Shown here: positions 1-7,080 of the stretch, in pieces
Layout of the letters: each line of letters begins with the position of its first letter
How positions within the stretch are numbered: the first letter of the stretch is position 1
Origin: Bacteroidales bacterium
GTDB taxonomy: Bacteria > Bacteroidota > Bacteroidia > Bacteroidales > Paludibacteraceae
Length of the DNA: 17,315 bases
NCBI GenBank assembly: GCA_004557405.1
Contig: SFDZ01000030.1
Coordinates: 1-17,315 of the forward strand
Direction: 5' to 3'
Translations under genes and position numbers: made by a program
The notes under the pieces: generated by a model
What the model was told of the DNA's origin: nothing
Databases searched by the model: none
Seen by the model: the letters and a program-made list of their open reading frames with translations, nothing else

Positions 1-2
1 GG

Positions 3-47
3 AAAAAAAAAAAAAAAAAAAAAAGAGTGCAACACTGTTACACTCTT
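3..47 (-). terminator. Rho-independent terminator of tRNA-Pro
   Basis: Read on the minus strand, a hairpin with arms AAGAGTG (47-41) and CACTCTT (29-23) encloses a partly paired loop (AAC/GTT with one mismatch). It is followed by an uninterrupted run of 22 T (24-3). It lies 26 nt past the end of the tRNA on the same strand, so it is the natural end of the tRNA transcript. The T run is unusually long and abuts the window edge. Confidence 0.85.
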
Positions 48-72
48 CGCGAAAAAAAACAATTAAAAATCG

Positions 73-145
73 TCGGGGTGACACGACTCGAACGTGCGAC
101 CACCTGGTCCCAAACCAGGTACACTACCAACTGTGCTACACCCCG
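73..145 (-). tRNA. tRNA-Pro (anticodon TGG)
   Basis: The minus strand folds into a full cloverleaf of 73 nt. The acceptor stem is CGGGGTG/CACCCCG with discriminator A, and the D stem is GCAC/GTGT. The anticodon stem CCTGG/CCAGG holds the loop TTTGGGA with anticodon TGG, and the T arm GCACG/CGTGT holds TTCGAGT. A TGG anticodon reads proline CCN codons, mainly CCA and CCG. The 3' CCA is not encoded, so it would be added after transcription. A matching promoter lies just upstream and a strong terminator just downstream, so this is a single-gene transcription unit divergent from def. Confidence 0.95.
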
Positions 146-157
146 ATTTTGCGAGTG

Positions 158-189
158 CAAAATTACAATTATTTTTTGGAATATGCAAA
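158..189 (-). promoter_or_regulatory. Promoter of tRNA-Pro
   Basis: On the minus strand TTTG (189-186) is followed 20 nt later by TAATTTTG (165-158). This is a full match to the Bacteroides housekeeping promoter (TTTG at -33, TAnnTTTG at -7). The predicted transcript would start a few bases upstream of the mature tRNA 5' end at 145. Confidence 0.8.
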
Positions 190-225
190 TCGCAGCCTAT
201 TTTTTTTTCGTTCTTTGCAAAAAAA

Positions 226-256
226 TTGGTCATTTGAAAGTTATTTTGTACTTTTG
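226..256 (+). promoter_or_regulatory. Promoter of def
   Basis: TTG at 226-228 is followed 20 nt later by TACTTTTG (249-256), matching the Bacteroidota -33/-7 pattern. The predicted start of transcription is near 263, giving a short leader before the def ATG at 290. It is arranged back to back with the tRNA promoter. Confidence 0.75.
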
Positions 257-289
257 CATACATTTTTTCTCGAACAAACCAGAACGATT

Positions 290-838
290 ATGATTTTACC
301 GATGTACTTATACGGGCAACCGGTTTTGCGCAAAACAGCCACACCGATATCAAACGACTACCCCGACCTGCAAACGCTGATTAGCGACATGTTCGAAACC
401 ATGTACAAATCGGACGGAATCGGGTTGGCGGCGCCGCAAATAGGACTGAGCATTCGCGTCATAGTCATCGACGCATCGCCGCTGGCCGACGACTTTCCAG
501 AATTGGCCGACAGCAAACTGACACTCATCAACCCGCAAATACTCGCAGCCGACGGCGACGATGTTACAGCGGAAGAAGGCTGCCTGAGCCTGCCCGGCGT
601 GCACGAAAACGTAACCCGCAAAAATCGCATCCACATCACCTACTTCGACGAGCAGTGGCAGGCGCACGACGAATTGGTTGAGGGATACTTGGCGCGCGTC
701 ATGCAGCACGAATACGACCATCTGGAAGGACACGTTTTTACCGACCGCATCTCGCCCATCCGACGCCAACTCATCAAAGGCAAACTCACCAACATAGCCA
801 AAGGCAAAGCGCGCTGTTCGTACAAAACCAAGCGATAA
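290..838 (+). CDS. def: Peptide deformylase
   Basis: Removes the formyl group from the N-terminal methionine of new proteins in the cytoplasm, using a bound metal ion. All three family motifs are present: GIGLAAPQ (residues 43-50), EGCLS (96-100, metal-binding Cys98) and HEYDH (140-144, two metal-ligand His and the catalytic Glu). The length of 182 aa is normal. I chose the ATG at 290 because it gives MILPMYLYGQPVLR, the usual start for Bacteroidales Def, and follows the predicted transcript start by about 27 nt. The open frame extends back to 149, but that part overlaps the promoter. The stop is 12 nt before trmN6, so the two genes are probably cotranscribed. Confidence 0.95.
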   Translation: MILPMYLYGQPVLRKTATPISNDYPDLQTLISDMFETMYKSDGIGLAAPQIGLSIRVIVIDASPLADDFPELADSKLTLINPQILAADGDDVTAEEGCLSLPGVHENVTRKNRIHITYFDEQWQAHDELVEGYLARVMQHEYDHLEGHVFTDRISPIRRQLIKGKLTNIAKGKARCSYKTKR

Positions 839-850
839 CCACCGCCACGA

Positions 851-1558
851 ATGACACGTTTTTCGTTCAAGCAGTTCGACATCGCCCAAGATCGCTGCGC
901 CATGAAAGTAGGCACCGATGGCGTGCTGCTCGGCGCATGGTGCCACATCGATGAGGCGCGCCGCATACTCGACATCGGCACAGGCACAGGTCTGATAGCA
1001 TTGATGGCGGCACAACGCAACCCACAGGCACACATCGACGCCATCGACATAGATGCCGACGCTGCACAGCAAGCCGCTGCAAATTGCGCCGCATCGCCTT
1101 TCGGCAAACGCATCGCCGTGATACAGGCCGACGCCCGCACATTTGCCATCGGCCACGACACCACCTACGACGCCATCGTGTGCAATCCGCCCTACTTTGT
1201 CGATGCACTAAAATGCCCCGACACGCAGCGTACCACCGCACGCCACAACGACACACTGCCATTCGACGCCCTATTGGGAACCGTTGGACGGCTGTTGGCC
1301 GACGACGGCCGTTTCAGCGTGATTCTACCCTGCCGCGAAGCCGCACTTTTCGTCGAAGCCGCCGCCACGCAACAGTTGCATCTGACACGACTCACGCACC
1401 TGCTACCGACACCCTCGAGCACAGAAAAACGACGCTTGATGGCATTCGAAAAACATCCACGCACGCTGTGCGAAGACACCCTCGTCATCGAGTTGGCACG
1501 ACATTGTTATTCGCCTGCATATCGCGATTTAACAAAAAATTTCTATCTAAAATTTTGA
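851..1558 (+). CDS. trmN6: tRNA1(Val) (adenine(37)-N6)-methyltransferase
   Basis: A class I SAM-dependent methyltransferase of the YfiC/TrmN6 type, which modifies A37 next to the anticodon of tRNA-Val. The SAM-binding motif is DIGTGTGLIAL (residues 41-51). The catalytic NPPY (112-115) is the hallmark of amino-group N6-adenine methylation. The early FxFKQF segment (residues 4-9) and the end in YLKF are typical of the family, and 235 aa is a normal length. It starts 12 nt after def, and its last codons overlap the promoter of the next gene. Other NPPY methyltransferases such as PrmC are less likely, given the size and the N-terminal pattern. Confidence 0.9.
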   Translation: MTRFSFKQFDIAQDRCAMKVGTDGVLLGAWCHIDEARRILDIGTGTGLIALMAAQRNPQAHIDAIDIDADAAQQAAANCAASPFGKRIAVIQADARTFAIGHDTTYDAIVCNPPYFVDALKCPDTQRTTARHNDTLPFDALLGTVGRLLADDGRFSVILPCREAALFVEAAATQQLHLTRLTHLLPTPSSTEKRRLMAFEKHPRTLCEDTLVIELARHCYSPAYRDLTKNFYLKF

Positions 1559-1584
1559 GATACAAAATTTTCTTTGTAATTTTG
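1554..1584 (+). promoter_or_regulatory. Promoter of the uridine phosphorylase gene
   Basis: TTTG (1554-1557), overlapping the trmN6 stop codon, is followed 19 nt later by TAATTTTG (1577-1584). This is an excellent Bacteroidota promoter. The predicted start near 1591 leaves a leader of about 40 nt before the ATG at 1633. Confidence 0.8.
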
Positions 1585-1632
1585 TTTTCTTATTAGCAAC
1601 AACATACCATTAACCTTTTAATTTCTATACCT

Positions 1633-2499
1633 ATGAGAGTCATTCCACCTTCAGAACTGATTATCAACGGCGACGGCAGCATTTTTCACCTGCACGTTAA
1701 GCCCGAACAGATTGCCACCACCATCATTTTGTGTGGCGACCCCGAACGCGTTTCGATGATTGCGAGCCACTTCGACAGCATCGAGTGCGACATTTTGAGT
1801 CGTGAATTTCACACGATGACGGGCATGTACAAAGGCAAACGCATTTCGGCTGTATCGCACGGCATCGGACCGGACAACATCGACATTGTGCTGACCGAAT
1901 TGGACGCCTTGGTCAATGTCGATTTTGCCACACGCACCATCAAACCGGAGCACACCACACTGACATTGGTACGCATCGGCACATCGGGCGGTCTGCAAGA
2001 GATTTCGCCCGTCGGCACATACGTCGTATCGAAATATTCGATGGGTTTCGACGGCGTATTGAACTACTACAAAACGCCTGATGGTCTGATGGATTTGGAC
2101 ATGGAAGCAGCGTTCTGCAAGCATGTCAGTTGGAATCCGCGCTTGGCACAACCCTACTGTGTGAAAGCCGACGAAGAGTTGGTGGAACGCATCGGATTCG
2201 ACATGGTGAAAGGTATCACCATTGCCGCACCGGGATTCTACGGTCCGCAAGGTCGCTATGTGCGCGCCGAACCGGCCGATTTGGATTTGAACAAAAAAAT
2301 TCAGTCGTTTGAATACAAAGGCGACGTCATCACCAACTTCGAAATGGAAGGATCGATGGTAGCCGGTTTGGGTAAACTGCTGGGACACAAAGCCATGACT
2401 GTGTGCGCCATCATCGCCGGACGTGTAGCCAAAAACATGAACACGGACTATCACGGATCGATCGAAGGATTGGTTGAAAAAGTGCTCGAACGCATTTAA
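1633..2499 (+). CDS. udp: Uridine phosphorylase-type nucleoside phosphorylase
   Basis: A member of the NP-1 nucleoside phosphorylase family. It splits uridine, or a related nucleoside, with phosphate to give the base and ribose-1-phosphate for salvage. Phosphate-site motif GDPERV (residues 35-40), RIGTSGG (114-120) and the ribose-binding FEMEGS (236-241) are all present. At 288 aa it is longer than E. coli Udp (about 253 aa), but this is the usual size of the Bacteroidota version. It has its own promoter and is followed by a strong hairpin, so it is probably a single-gene unit. The exact base preference cannot be read from sequence, so the symbol is by family. Confidence 0.85.
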   Translation: MRVIPPSELIINGDGSIFHLHVKPEQIATTIILCGDPERVSMIASHFDSIECDILSREFHTMTGMYKGKRISAVSHGIGPDNIDIVLTELDALVNVDFATRTIKPEHTTLTLVRIGTSGGLQEISPVGTYVVSKYSMGFDGVLNYYKTPDGLMDLDMEAAFCKHVSWNPRLAQPYCVKADEELVERIGFDMVKGITIAAPGFYGPQGRYVRAEPADLDLNKKIQSFEYKGDVITNFEMEGSMVAGLGKLLGHKAMTVCAIIAGRVAKNMNTDYHGSIEGLVEKVLERI

Positions 2500-2528
2500 T
2501 CAAACGACACATACCATTTTTACAGCCC

Positions 2529-2564
2529 GAGAATTCCCGATGGACATGCCTGTCGGGAGTTCTC
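2529..2564 (+). terminator. Strong hairpin between udp and mnmE (probable terminator)
   Basis: The arms 2529-2540 (GAGAATTCCCGA) and 2553-2564 (TCGGGAGTTCTC) pair over 12 bp with a single T-G wobble, around a 12-nt loop. No proper U tract follows (TTGGGTATTG), so it is not a textbook terminator, though Bacteroidota terminators often are not. It ends only 19 nt before the mnmE ATG, so it could also influence mnmE expression. Confidence 0.6.
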
Positions 2565-2583
2565 TTGGGTATTGATATTAAGT

Positions 2584-3981
2584 ATGAGCGACAACCAAAC
2601 CATTTGTGCCGTTTCGACGGCGCCGGGCATCGGTGGCATTGCCGTTGTTCGTATTTCGGGACACGATGCCTTCGGCGTGTGCGACCGCATTTTCCGCGCG
2701 GCCGCCGATGGTGTAACCATAGCAACGATGCCTGCCAACACGGTGCGTTTCGGGCAAATAAGCGATGGCAACGACCCGATTGACGAGGTGTTGGTAACAA
2801 AATTCTGCGCGCCACATTCGTTTACGGGCGAAAACGTGGTCGAAATTTCCTGTCACGGGTCGCTCTACATTCAGCAAACGATTCTGCAACTGCTGTTGGC
2901 GCAAGGTTGCCGCATGGCTGCTGCCGGCGAATTTACGCAACGCGCCTTTTTGCATGGCAAGATGGACCTGTCGCAGGCCGAGGCCGTAGCCGACCTGATT
3001 GCCTCGCAAAGCCGTGCGGCACACCGCTTGGCCATGAACCAAATGCGGGGCGGTTTTTCGAACGAACTGACCATACTACGCGACAAATTGCTGCATTTCA
3101 CCTCGCTCATCGAGTTGGAACTCGACTTTGCCGACCACGAAGAGTTGGAGTTTGCCGACCGCAGCGAACTACATCAATTAGCAAACGAAATTGAACTGAA
3201 AATCAAACACTTGTCAGATTCGTTCAGCGTTGGAAATGTGATCAAAAACGGCATACCGGTAGCCATTGTCGGCGAAACGAATGCCGGCAAATCGACGCTG
3301 CTCAACGCGTTGGTCGGCGAGGAACGCGCCATCGTGAGCGACATCAGCGGCACTACGCGCGACATCATCGAAGAGAGCGTCAACATCGACGGCGTGCTGT
3401 TCCGTTTTGTCGATACGGCGGGCATCCGCCAAACCACCGATACCATCGAGCGTATGGGCATCGAGCGGTCGTTTGGTGCCATTGCCAAGAGCAACATTGT
3501 GCTGTTGGTGATTGATGCAGCCGCCGTTCAAAGCACTGATAAACAGCAGATAAACAAAATTTTAACCGAAGCCGACGGCAAAAAAATCATTTTGGTGTTC
3601 AACAAAACAGACCAAGTAACACCGGCGACGTTGCAAGAAATCATGCGCGCATACGCGGGCGCGCAGGTCGAAAGTATCGGCATTTCGGCCAAACAACACC
3701 TCAATATTGATGCGTTACGTCGGCAGTTGTCGGCTGCGGCTCAAGTGCCGGAGGTTGGTCAGAATGACGTTACCGTAACCAACATGCGGCACTACGAAGC
3801 CCTGCTGCATGCGCACGATGCCATTCTGCGCGTCATCGACGGGCTAAACAGCGGAATATCGGGCGATTTTCTGTCGCAGGACCTGCGCGAATGCCTCAAC
3901 TACTTGGGCGAAATCACCGGTCAAATCACCACCGACGAAGTGCTCGGCAACATTTTCAGCAAGTTCTGTATCGGGAAGTAG
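2584..3981 (+). CDS. mnmE: tRNA uridine-5-carboxymethylaminomethyl(34) modification GTPase
   Basis: MnmE works with MnmG to modify the wobble uridine U34 of certain tRNAs, using 5,10-methylene-THF and GTP hydrolysis. The N-terminal folate-binding domain includes GEFTQRAFLHGKMDLSQAEA around residues 115-134. The G domain has GETNAGKST (230-238), SGTTRD (about 255-260), DTAG (277-280), NKTD (340-343) and ISAK (about 367-370). The protein ends in the invariant FCIGK with its conserved cysteine. The length of 465 aa is normal. I start at ATG 2584 (MSDNQTICAV); the open frame includes an upstream TTG at 2572 close to the hairpin. Its 3' end marks the left border of the accessory island. Confidence 0.95.
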   Translation: MSDNQTICAVSTAPGIGGIAVVRISGHDAFGVCDRIFRAAADGVTIATMPANTVRFGQISDGNDPIDEVLVTKFCAPHSFTGENVVEISCHGSLYIQQTILQLLLAQGCRMAAAGEFTQRAFLHGKMDLSQAEAVADLIASQSRAAHRLAMNQMRGGFSNELTILRDKLLHFTSLIELELDFADHEELEFADRSELHQLANEIELKIKHLSDSFSVGNVIKNGIPVAIVGETNAGKSTLLNALVGEERAIVSDISGTTRDIIEESVNIDGVLFRFVDTAGIRQTTDTIERMGIERSFGAIAKSNIVLLVIDAAAVQSTDKQQINKILTEADGKKIILVFNKTDQVTPATLQEIMRAYAGAQVESIGISAKQHLNIDALRRQLSAAAQVPEVGQNDVTVTNMRHYEALLHAHDAILRVIDGLNSGISGDFLSQDLRECLNYLGEITGQITTDEVLGNIFSKFCIGK

Positions 3982-4055
3982 TTTGTTACTCATTTACGAG
4001 GTACACGGAAAAGTCATTACGCACCAAGCAGCATTTTCTATTCTGTTTTATCTTT

Positions 4056-4092
4056 ATATTGCAGAATATTCTATATCTTTGCAGCACAATAT
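4056..4092 (+). promoter_or_regulatory. Promoter and possible operator of the HTH-helicase-NUDIX cassette
   Basis: TATCTTTG at 4074-4081 matches the Bacteroidota -7 element (TAnnTTTG), 31 nt before the HTH gene; no good -33 TTG sits at the right distance. Just upstream is the 8-bp palindrome GAATATTC (4064-4071). The 6-bp arms ATATTG (4056-4061) and CAATAT (4087-4092) straddle the -7 box. Such symmetry over a promoter would suit binding by the small HTH protein encoded next, but that is inference. Confidence 0.45.
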
Positions 4093-4112
4093 TTAATTTT
4101 AATAATAACAAA

Positions 4113-4313
4113 ATGGATAAACCCATGAACCGCATAAAAGAGGTGCTCGAAGAGCGCGGAATCAAACAAACTTGGCTTGCTGAGCGACTTGGCAAGAGTT
4201 TCTGCATAGTAAATGCGTATGTTTGCAACCGCCGCCAACCCAGTCTCGAAGTCCTCTTCGAGATAGCTAAGATATTGAATGTGGATCCAAAAGATTTAAT
4301 TAAAAGCAACTAA
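4113..4313 (+). CDS. Small XRE-family helix-turn-helix protein
   Basis: A 66-aa protein that is almost entirely one Cro/C1-type DNA-binding domain. The helix-turn-helix spans roughly residues 16-45 (IKQTWLAERLGKS, then YVCNRRQPS), followed by the usual LFEIAKILNVDPKDLI tail. ATG 4113 is chosen because it lies just after the -7 promoter element; a second in-frame ATG at 4125 (MNRIKEV) is also possible. It ends 4 nt before the large helicase gene, so the two are almost certainly cotranscribed. By position it is the likely repressor of the cassette. The AT-rich leader and base composition differ from mnmE upstream. Confidence 0.85.
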   Translation: MDKPMNRIKEVLEERGIKQTWLAERLGKSFCIVNAYVCNRRQPSLEVLFEIAKILNVDPKDLIKSN

Positions 4314-4317
4314 CCCC

Positions 4318-6471
4318 ATGACTATGATTTTAAATTCAACAACCAAATCAACTAGATGTTTATATCATTCAACTATTTCTGAATTTATACAATCTAAAAA
4401 TACAGAAATTTTAGGGGAATTGGTATCGTCTTATCATGGCTCTAGTTTAACAACTACAAATGAATCGTGGGAGGAAGAAATTCGGATCCTAAAAGATGTT
4501 TTAGAAGCATGGAAAAATGAAAATGCACATATTATATTCGAATATGCAATACCTCGTCTTGGCAAACGAATAGATGTGGTACTACTATTAAAAGGCATAG
4601 TGTTTTGTCTCGAGTTTAAGGTCGGTAAAAGCGAAGCTTTACAAAATGATGTAGAACAAGTTCTTGACTATGCCTTAGACTTAAAAAACTTTCATCTGTA
4701 TAGTGGCAACAAACCTATTGCTCCGATATTAATCCCGACAAAACACAATAAAAGTGTTGCGAATATTCAGCCATCCGTTTACAATGATGGTATTTCAAAC
4801 CCTATTATTGCATCAGAAATAACACTAAAGACCGTAATAGAACTAATTTTAGAGTCTATGCAGTGTGAATTTGATCATGAGCAATGGGGACAAAATTGGA
4901 TAATAAGCCCTTATGTGCCAACTCCTACTATTGTAGAAGCAGCACGTACATTATACGAAAATCATTCAGTAGAAGATATTACGAAACACGAGGCTGATAA
5001 AGCATCTACTGATGCCACAATTAATTATCTTTTAAAAGTAATTGAAGATAGTAAAAAAAGTAAAAGAAAGAGTATTTGTTTTGTTACGGGTGTTCCTGGT
5101 GCAGGGAAAACATTGGTCGGACTAGATGTTGCAATTAAGCAGACTTATAAAGACGGAGAAAAGGAAAAAGATAATGGCGCTATATATCTTTCCGGAAATG
5201 GACCTCTAGTAGCCGTATTGACAGAAGCTTTAGCTCAAGATAATCAAAAAAAATGTAGACTTAAGGGAGAACAGAAGAATCTTTCAGATTCCCGAAGAGA
5301 AGTTTCTGAATTTATCCAAATAATTCATCGCTATAGGGATAACATGCTCGCCAAAATCAAAAATCCAGTAGAAAATGGAGTGCTTGAGATTGATCCACAA
5401 AAAGCCAGAAAATATAAAGAATCTGGTTATGGTGAAGTTGAACACATTGCCATATTCGATGAAGCACAACGAACATGGACGCATGAACGTCTAGCTCTTT
5501 ACCTTAAACGAGGTGGTACGTATGGTAATAAACTAAAAGTGCCAAATTTTCCAATGTCAGAAGCAGCTTTTTTGATATGGTCATTAGACCAGAGAGAGGA
5601 TTGGGCCGTAATTATATGCTTGGTAGGTGGTGGTCAAGAAATCAATACGGGAGAAGCTGGCATTTCAGAATGGATTAATGCTTTAAATACACAATTTAAA
5701 CACTGGAACGTATTTATATCTAATAAGCTTACAGAACCTGAATATGCTGAAGGTAAAATTAACGAATTACTAGAAAATAATATTAAAGTTACAAATTCAG
5801 ACAACTTACATCTAAGTGTTAGTATGCGTTCCTTTAGAGCAGAATCTTTATCGAGTTTTATACATTCGTTGCTTAGCTTCAACAATGATGCTATCTCACT
5901 ATATAAAGATATTCAACAGAAAGGATATCCTATTTTCCTAACTAGAAATATTGAAACTGCAAGAATGTGGCTTAGAAAGAATGCGCGAGGGACACAACAA
6001 ACAGGGATATTAGTATCAAAAGTCGCAGCTCGTTTTAAACCTCAGGCCGTTAACGTTATTGCACAAGGTGATGAAAATGCAGTTCATTGGTTTCTAGAAG
6101 ATAAGACAGATATACGTTCGTCTAATTATTTAGAGGAAGCAGCAACAGAAATTCAGGTCCAGGGGCTTGAATTGGATTATGCCTGTATTTTATGGGATGC
6201 AGATATGCGATATAACAATCACACATGGGATTTCTTCAAATTTAATGGAAAAACTAAATGGATTCCTGAAAACAATTTAAACAATCAGAAATATATGCTA
6301 AACGCCTACCGAGTTTTATTAACGAGGGCTAGGCAGGGGATTATTATTTGCGTCCCCAATGGTAATCCCAGGCTCAATTCAGAAGGATTTCCCGAAGATG
6401 CAACAAGATTACCAGAATTCTATGACTGCACATACAAATATTTCAAAAGCATAGGAATAGAGGAAATATAA
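4318..6471 (+). CDS. PD-(D/E)XK-like nuclease fused to DUF2075/Schlafen-type SF1 helicase
   Basis: A 717-aa protein in two parts. Residues about 50-130 carry a restriction-nuclease-like motif set: Glu75, Asp86, then Glu99-Phe-Lys101 in LEFK, flanked by hydrophobic strands. Residues about 250-715 match the DUF2075 family, now described as the Schlafen group 3 DNA/RNA helicase domain. Visible motifs are Walker A GVPGAGKT (258-265), Walker B FDEAQ (380-384), GGGQEINTGEAG (437-448), VSMRSFRAES (501-510), IQVQGLELD (612-620) and the motif VI-like VLLTRAR (666-672). It probably uses ATP to move along or open nucleic acid and may cut it. The base composition is clearly AT-richer than the flanking genes, with AGA and ATA codons common. 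It sits 4 nt after the HTH gene and overlaps the NUDIX gene by one base. Role in defence is inferred. Confidence 0.85.
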   Translation: MTMILNSTTKSTRCLYHSTISEFIQSKNTEILGELVSSYHGSSLTTTNESWEEEIRILKDVLEAWKNENAHIIFEYAIPRLGKRIDVVLLLKGIVFCLEFKVGKSEALQNDVEQVLDYALDLKNFHLYSGNKPIAPILIPTKHNKSVANIQPSVYNDGISNPIIASEITLKTVIELILESMQCEFDHEQWGQNWIISPYVPTPTIVEAARTLYENHSVEDITKHEADKASTDATINYLLKVIEDSKKSKRKSICFVTGVPGAGKTLVGLDVAIKQTYKDGEKEKDNGAIYLSGNGPLVAVLTEALAQDNQKKCRLKGEQKNLSDSRREVSEFIQIIHRYRDNMLAKIKNPVENGVLEIDPQKARKYKESGYGEVEHIAIFDEAQRTWTHERLALYLKRGGTYGNKLKVPNFPMSEAAFLIWSLDQREDWAVIICLVGGGQEINTGEAGISEWINALNTQFKHWNVFISNKLTEPEYAEGKINELLENNIKVTNSDNLHLSVSMRSFRAESLSSFIHSLLSFNNDAISLYKDIQQKGYPIFLTRNIETARMWLRKNARGTQQTGILVSKVAARFKPQAVNVIAQGDENAVHWFLEDKTDIRSSNYLEEAATEIQVQGLELDYACILWDADMRYNNHTWDFFKFNGKTKWIPENNLNNQKYMLNAYRVLLTRARQGIIICVPNGNPRLNSEGFPEDATRLPEFYDCTYKYFKSIGIEEI

Positions 6472-6854
6472 TGGGAAATATAGAAGTCGTAGCTGCAATC
6501 ATATATAAAAACGGAGCATACTTTGCCACCCAACGTGGATATGGCGAGTTTGAGGGTATGTGGGAGTTCCCTGGTGGAAAGATTGAGCCTGGTGAGAGTC
6601 GTGAAGTTGCCCTTAAACGGGAAATCCGAGAGGAGTTGGGTGTTGATATAACTATCGACAAGTTTCTATGTACGACAGACTATAACTACCCATCGTTTCA
6701 TCTAACAATGCATTGCTATCTATGTAGCGTAGTGTCAGGCGAGATAGAGCTGAGAGAGCACATGTCTGCTCGTTGGCTAACCACTAAAACTCTTGACAGT
6801 GTAGAGTGGTTACCAGCTGATAAGGAGGTTATTGACAAACTCATAACAAAGTAA
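6471..6854 (+). CDS. MutT-like NUDIX hydrolase
   Basis: A 127-aa (deoxy)nucleoside triphosphate pyrophosphohydrolase-type protein. The complete NUDIX box (Gx5Ex7REUxEExGU) runs from Gly36 to Val58: GKIEPGE, then REIREELGV with the metal-binding glutamates. The WEFPGGKIEPGE stretch and its length resemble MutT and other small NTP pyrophosphatases. Its ATG shares the last base of the helicase stop codon (TAATG), so translation of the two is probably coupled. The coupling suggests that NUDIX activity is part of the same system rather than general sanitising of the nucleotide pool. The substrate cannot be read from sequence. The gene converges on mtgA. Confidence 0.9.
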   Translation: MGNIEVVAAIIYKNGAYFATQRGYGEFEGMWEFPGGKIEPGESREVALKREIREELGVDITIDKFLCTTDYNYPSFHLTMHCYLCSVVSGEIELREHMSARWLTTKTLDSVEWLPADKEVIDKLITK

Positions 6855-6867
6855 ATTATAAGATTGT

Positions 6868-7080
6868 ATGAATAAGATATCCATTCGATTCTACAATGAC
6901 AGTGAGGCGTGAGCTGTTTGGGATTAGGAGAAATCCAAATGGTGGTTCTCTGCGGTTGATATTGTGGCAGCTATCACAGAGAGTCCCAATCCAAGAAAGT
7001 ATTGGAGCGTATTTTAACTTGCAACTATCAAAAAATGGTCATCAGCGCCGACTGCGTGTCCTCAGAAAGACGAATCTAAC
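6868..7080 (+). pseudogene. Decayed Bro-N / phage antirepressor-type gene fragment
   Basis: From ATG 6868 the frame reads MNKISIRFYNDSEA, a stop, AVWD, a stop, then KWWFSAVDIVAAITESPNP followed by RKYWSVF and another stop. This is the recognisable start of a Bro-N domain protein (prophage antirepressor type; WWFSAVDIV and NPRKYW are characteristic), broken by two in-frame stops. After about 7010 the likeness continues in another reading frame (TCNYQKMVISAD), so a frameshift is also present. The rest of the gene is missing, and the fragment runs into the 3' end of mtgA at 7062. It marks the right border of the accessory island and is debris from a phage or mobile element. Confidence 0.7.

Noticed and set aside
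149..289. N-terminal extension of def
   Set aside because: It would cover the TACTTTTG promoter box, and the added residues do not resemble Def; ATG 290 gives the family's usual start.
350..1156. Long minus-strand open frame opposite def and trmN6
   Set aside because: It is a shadow of two well-supported genes, has Cys/Arg/Val-rich low-likelihood composition and no motif.
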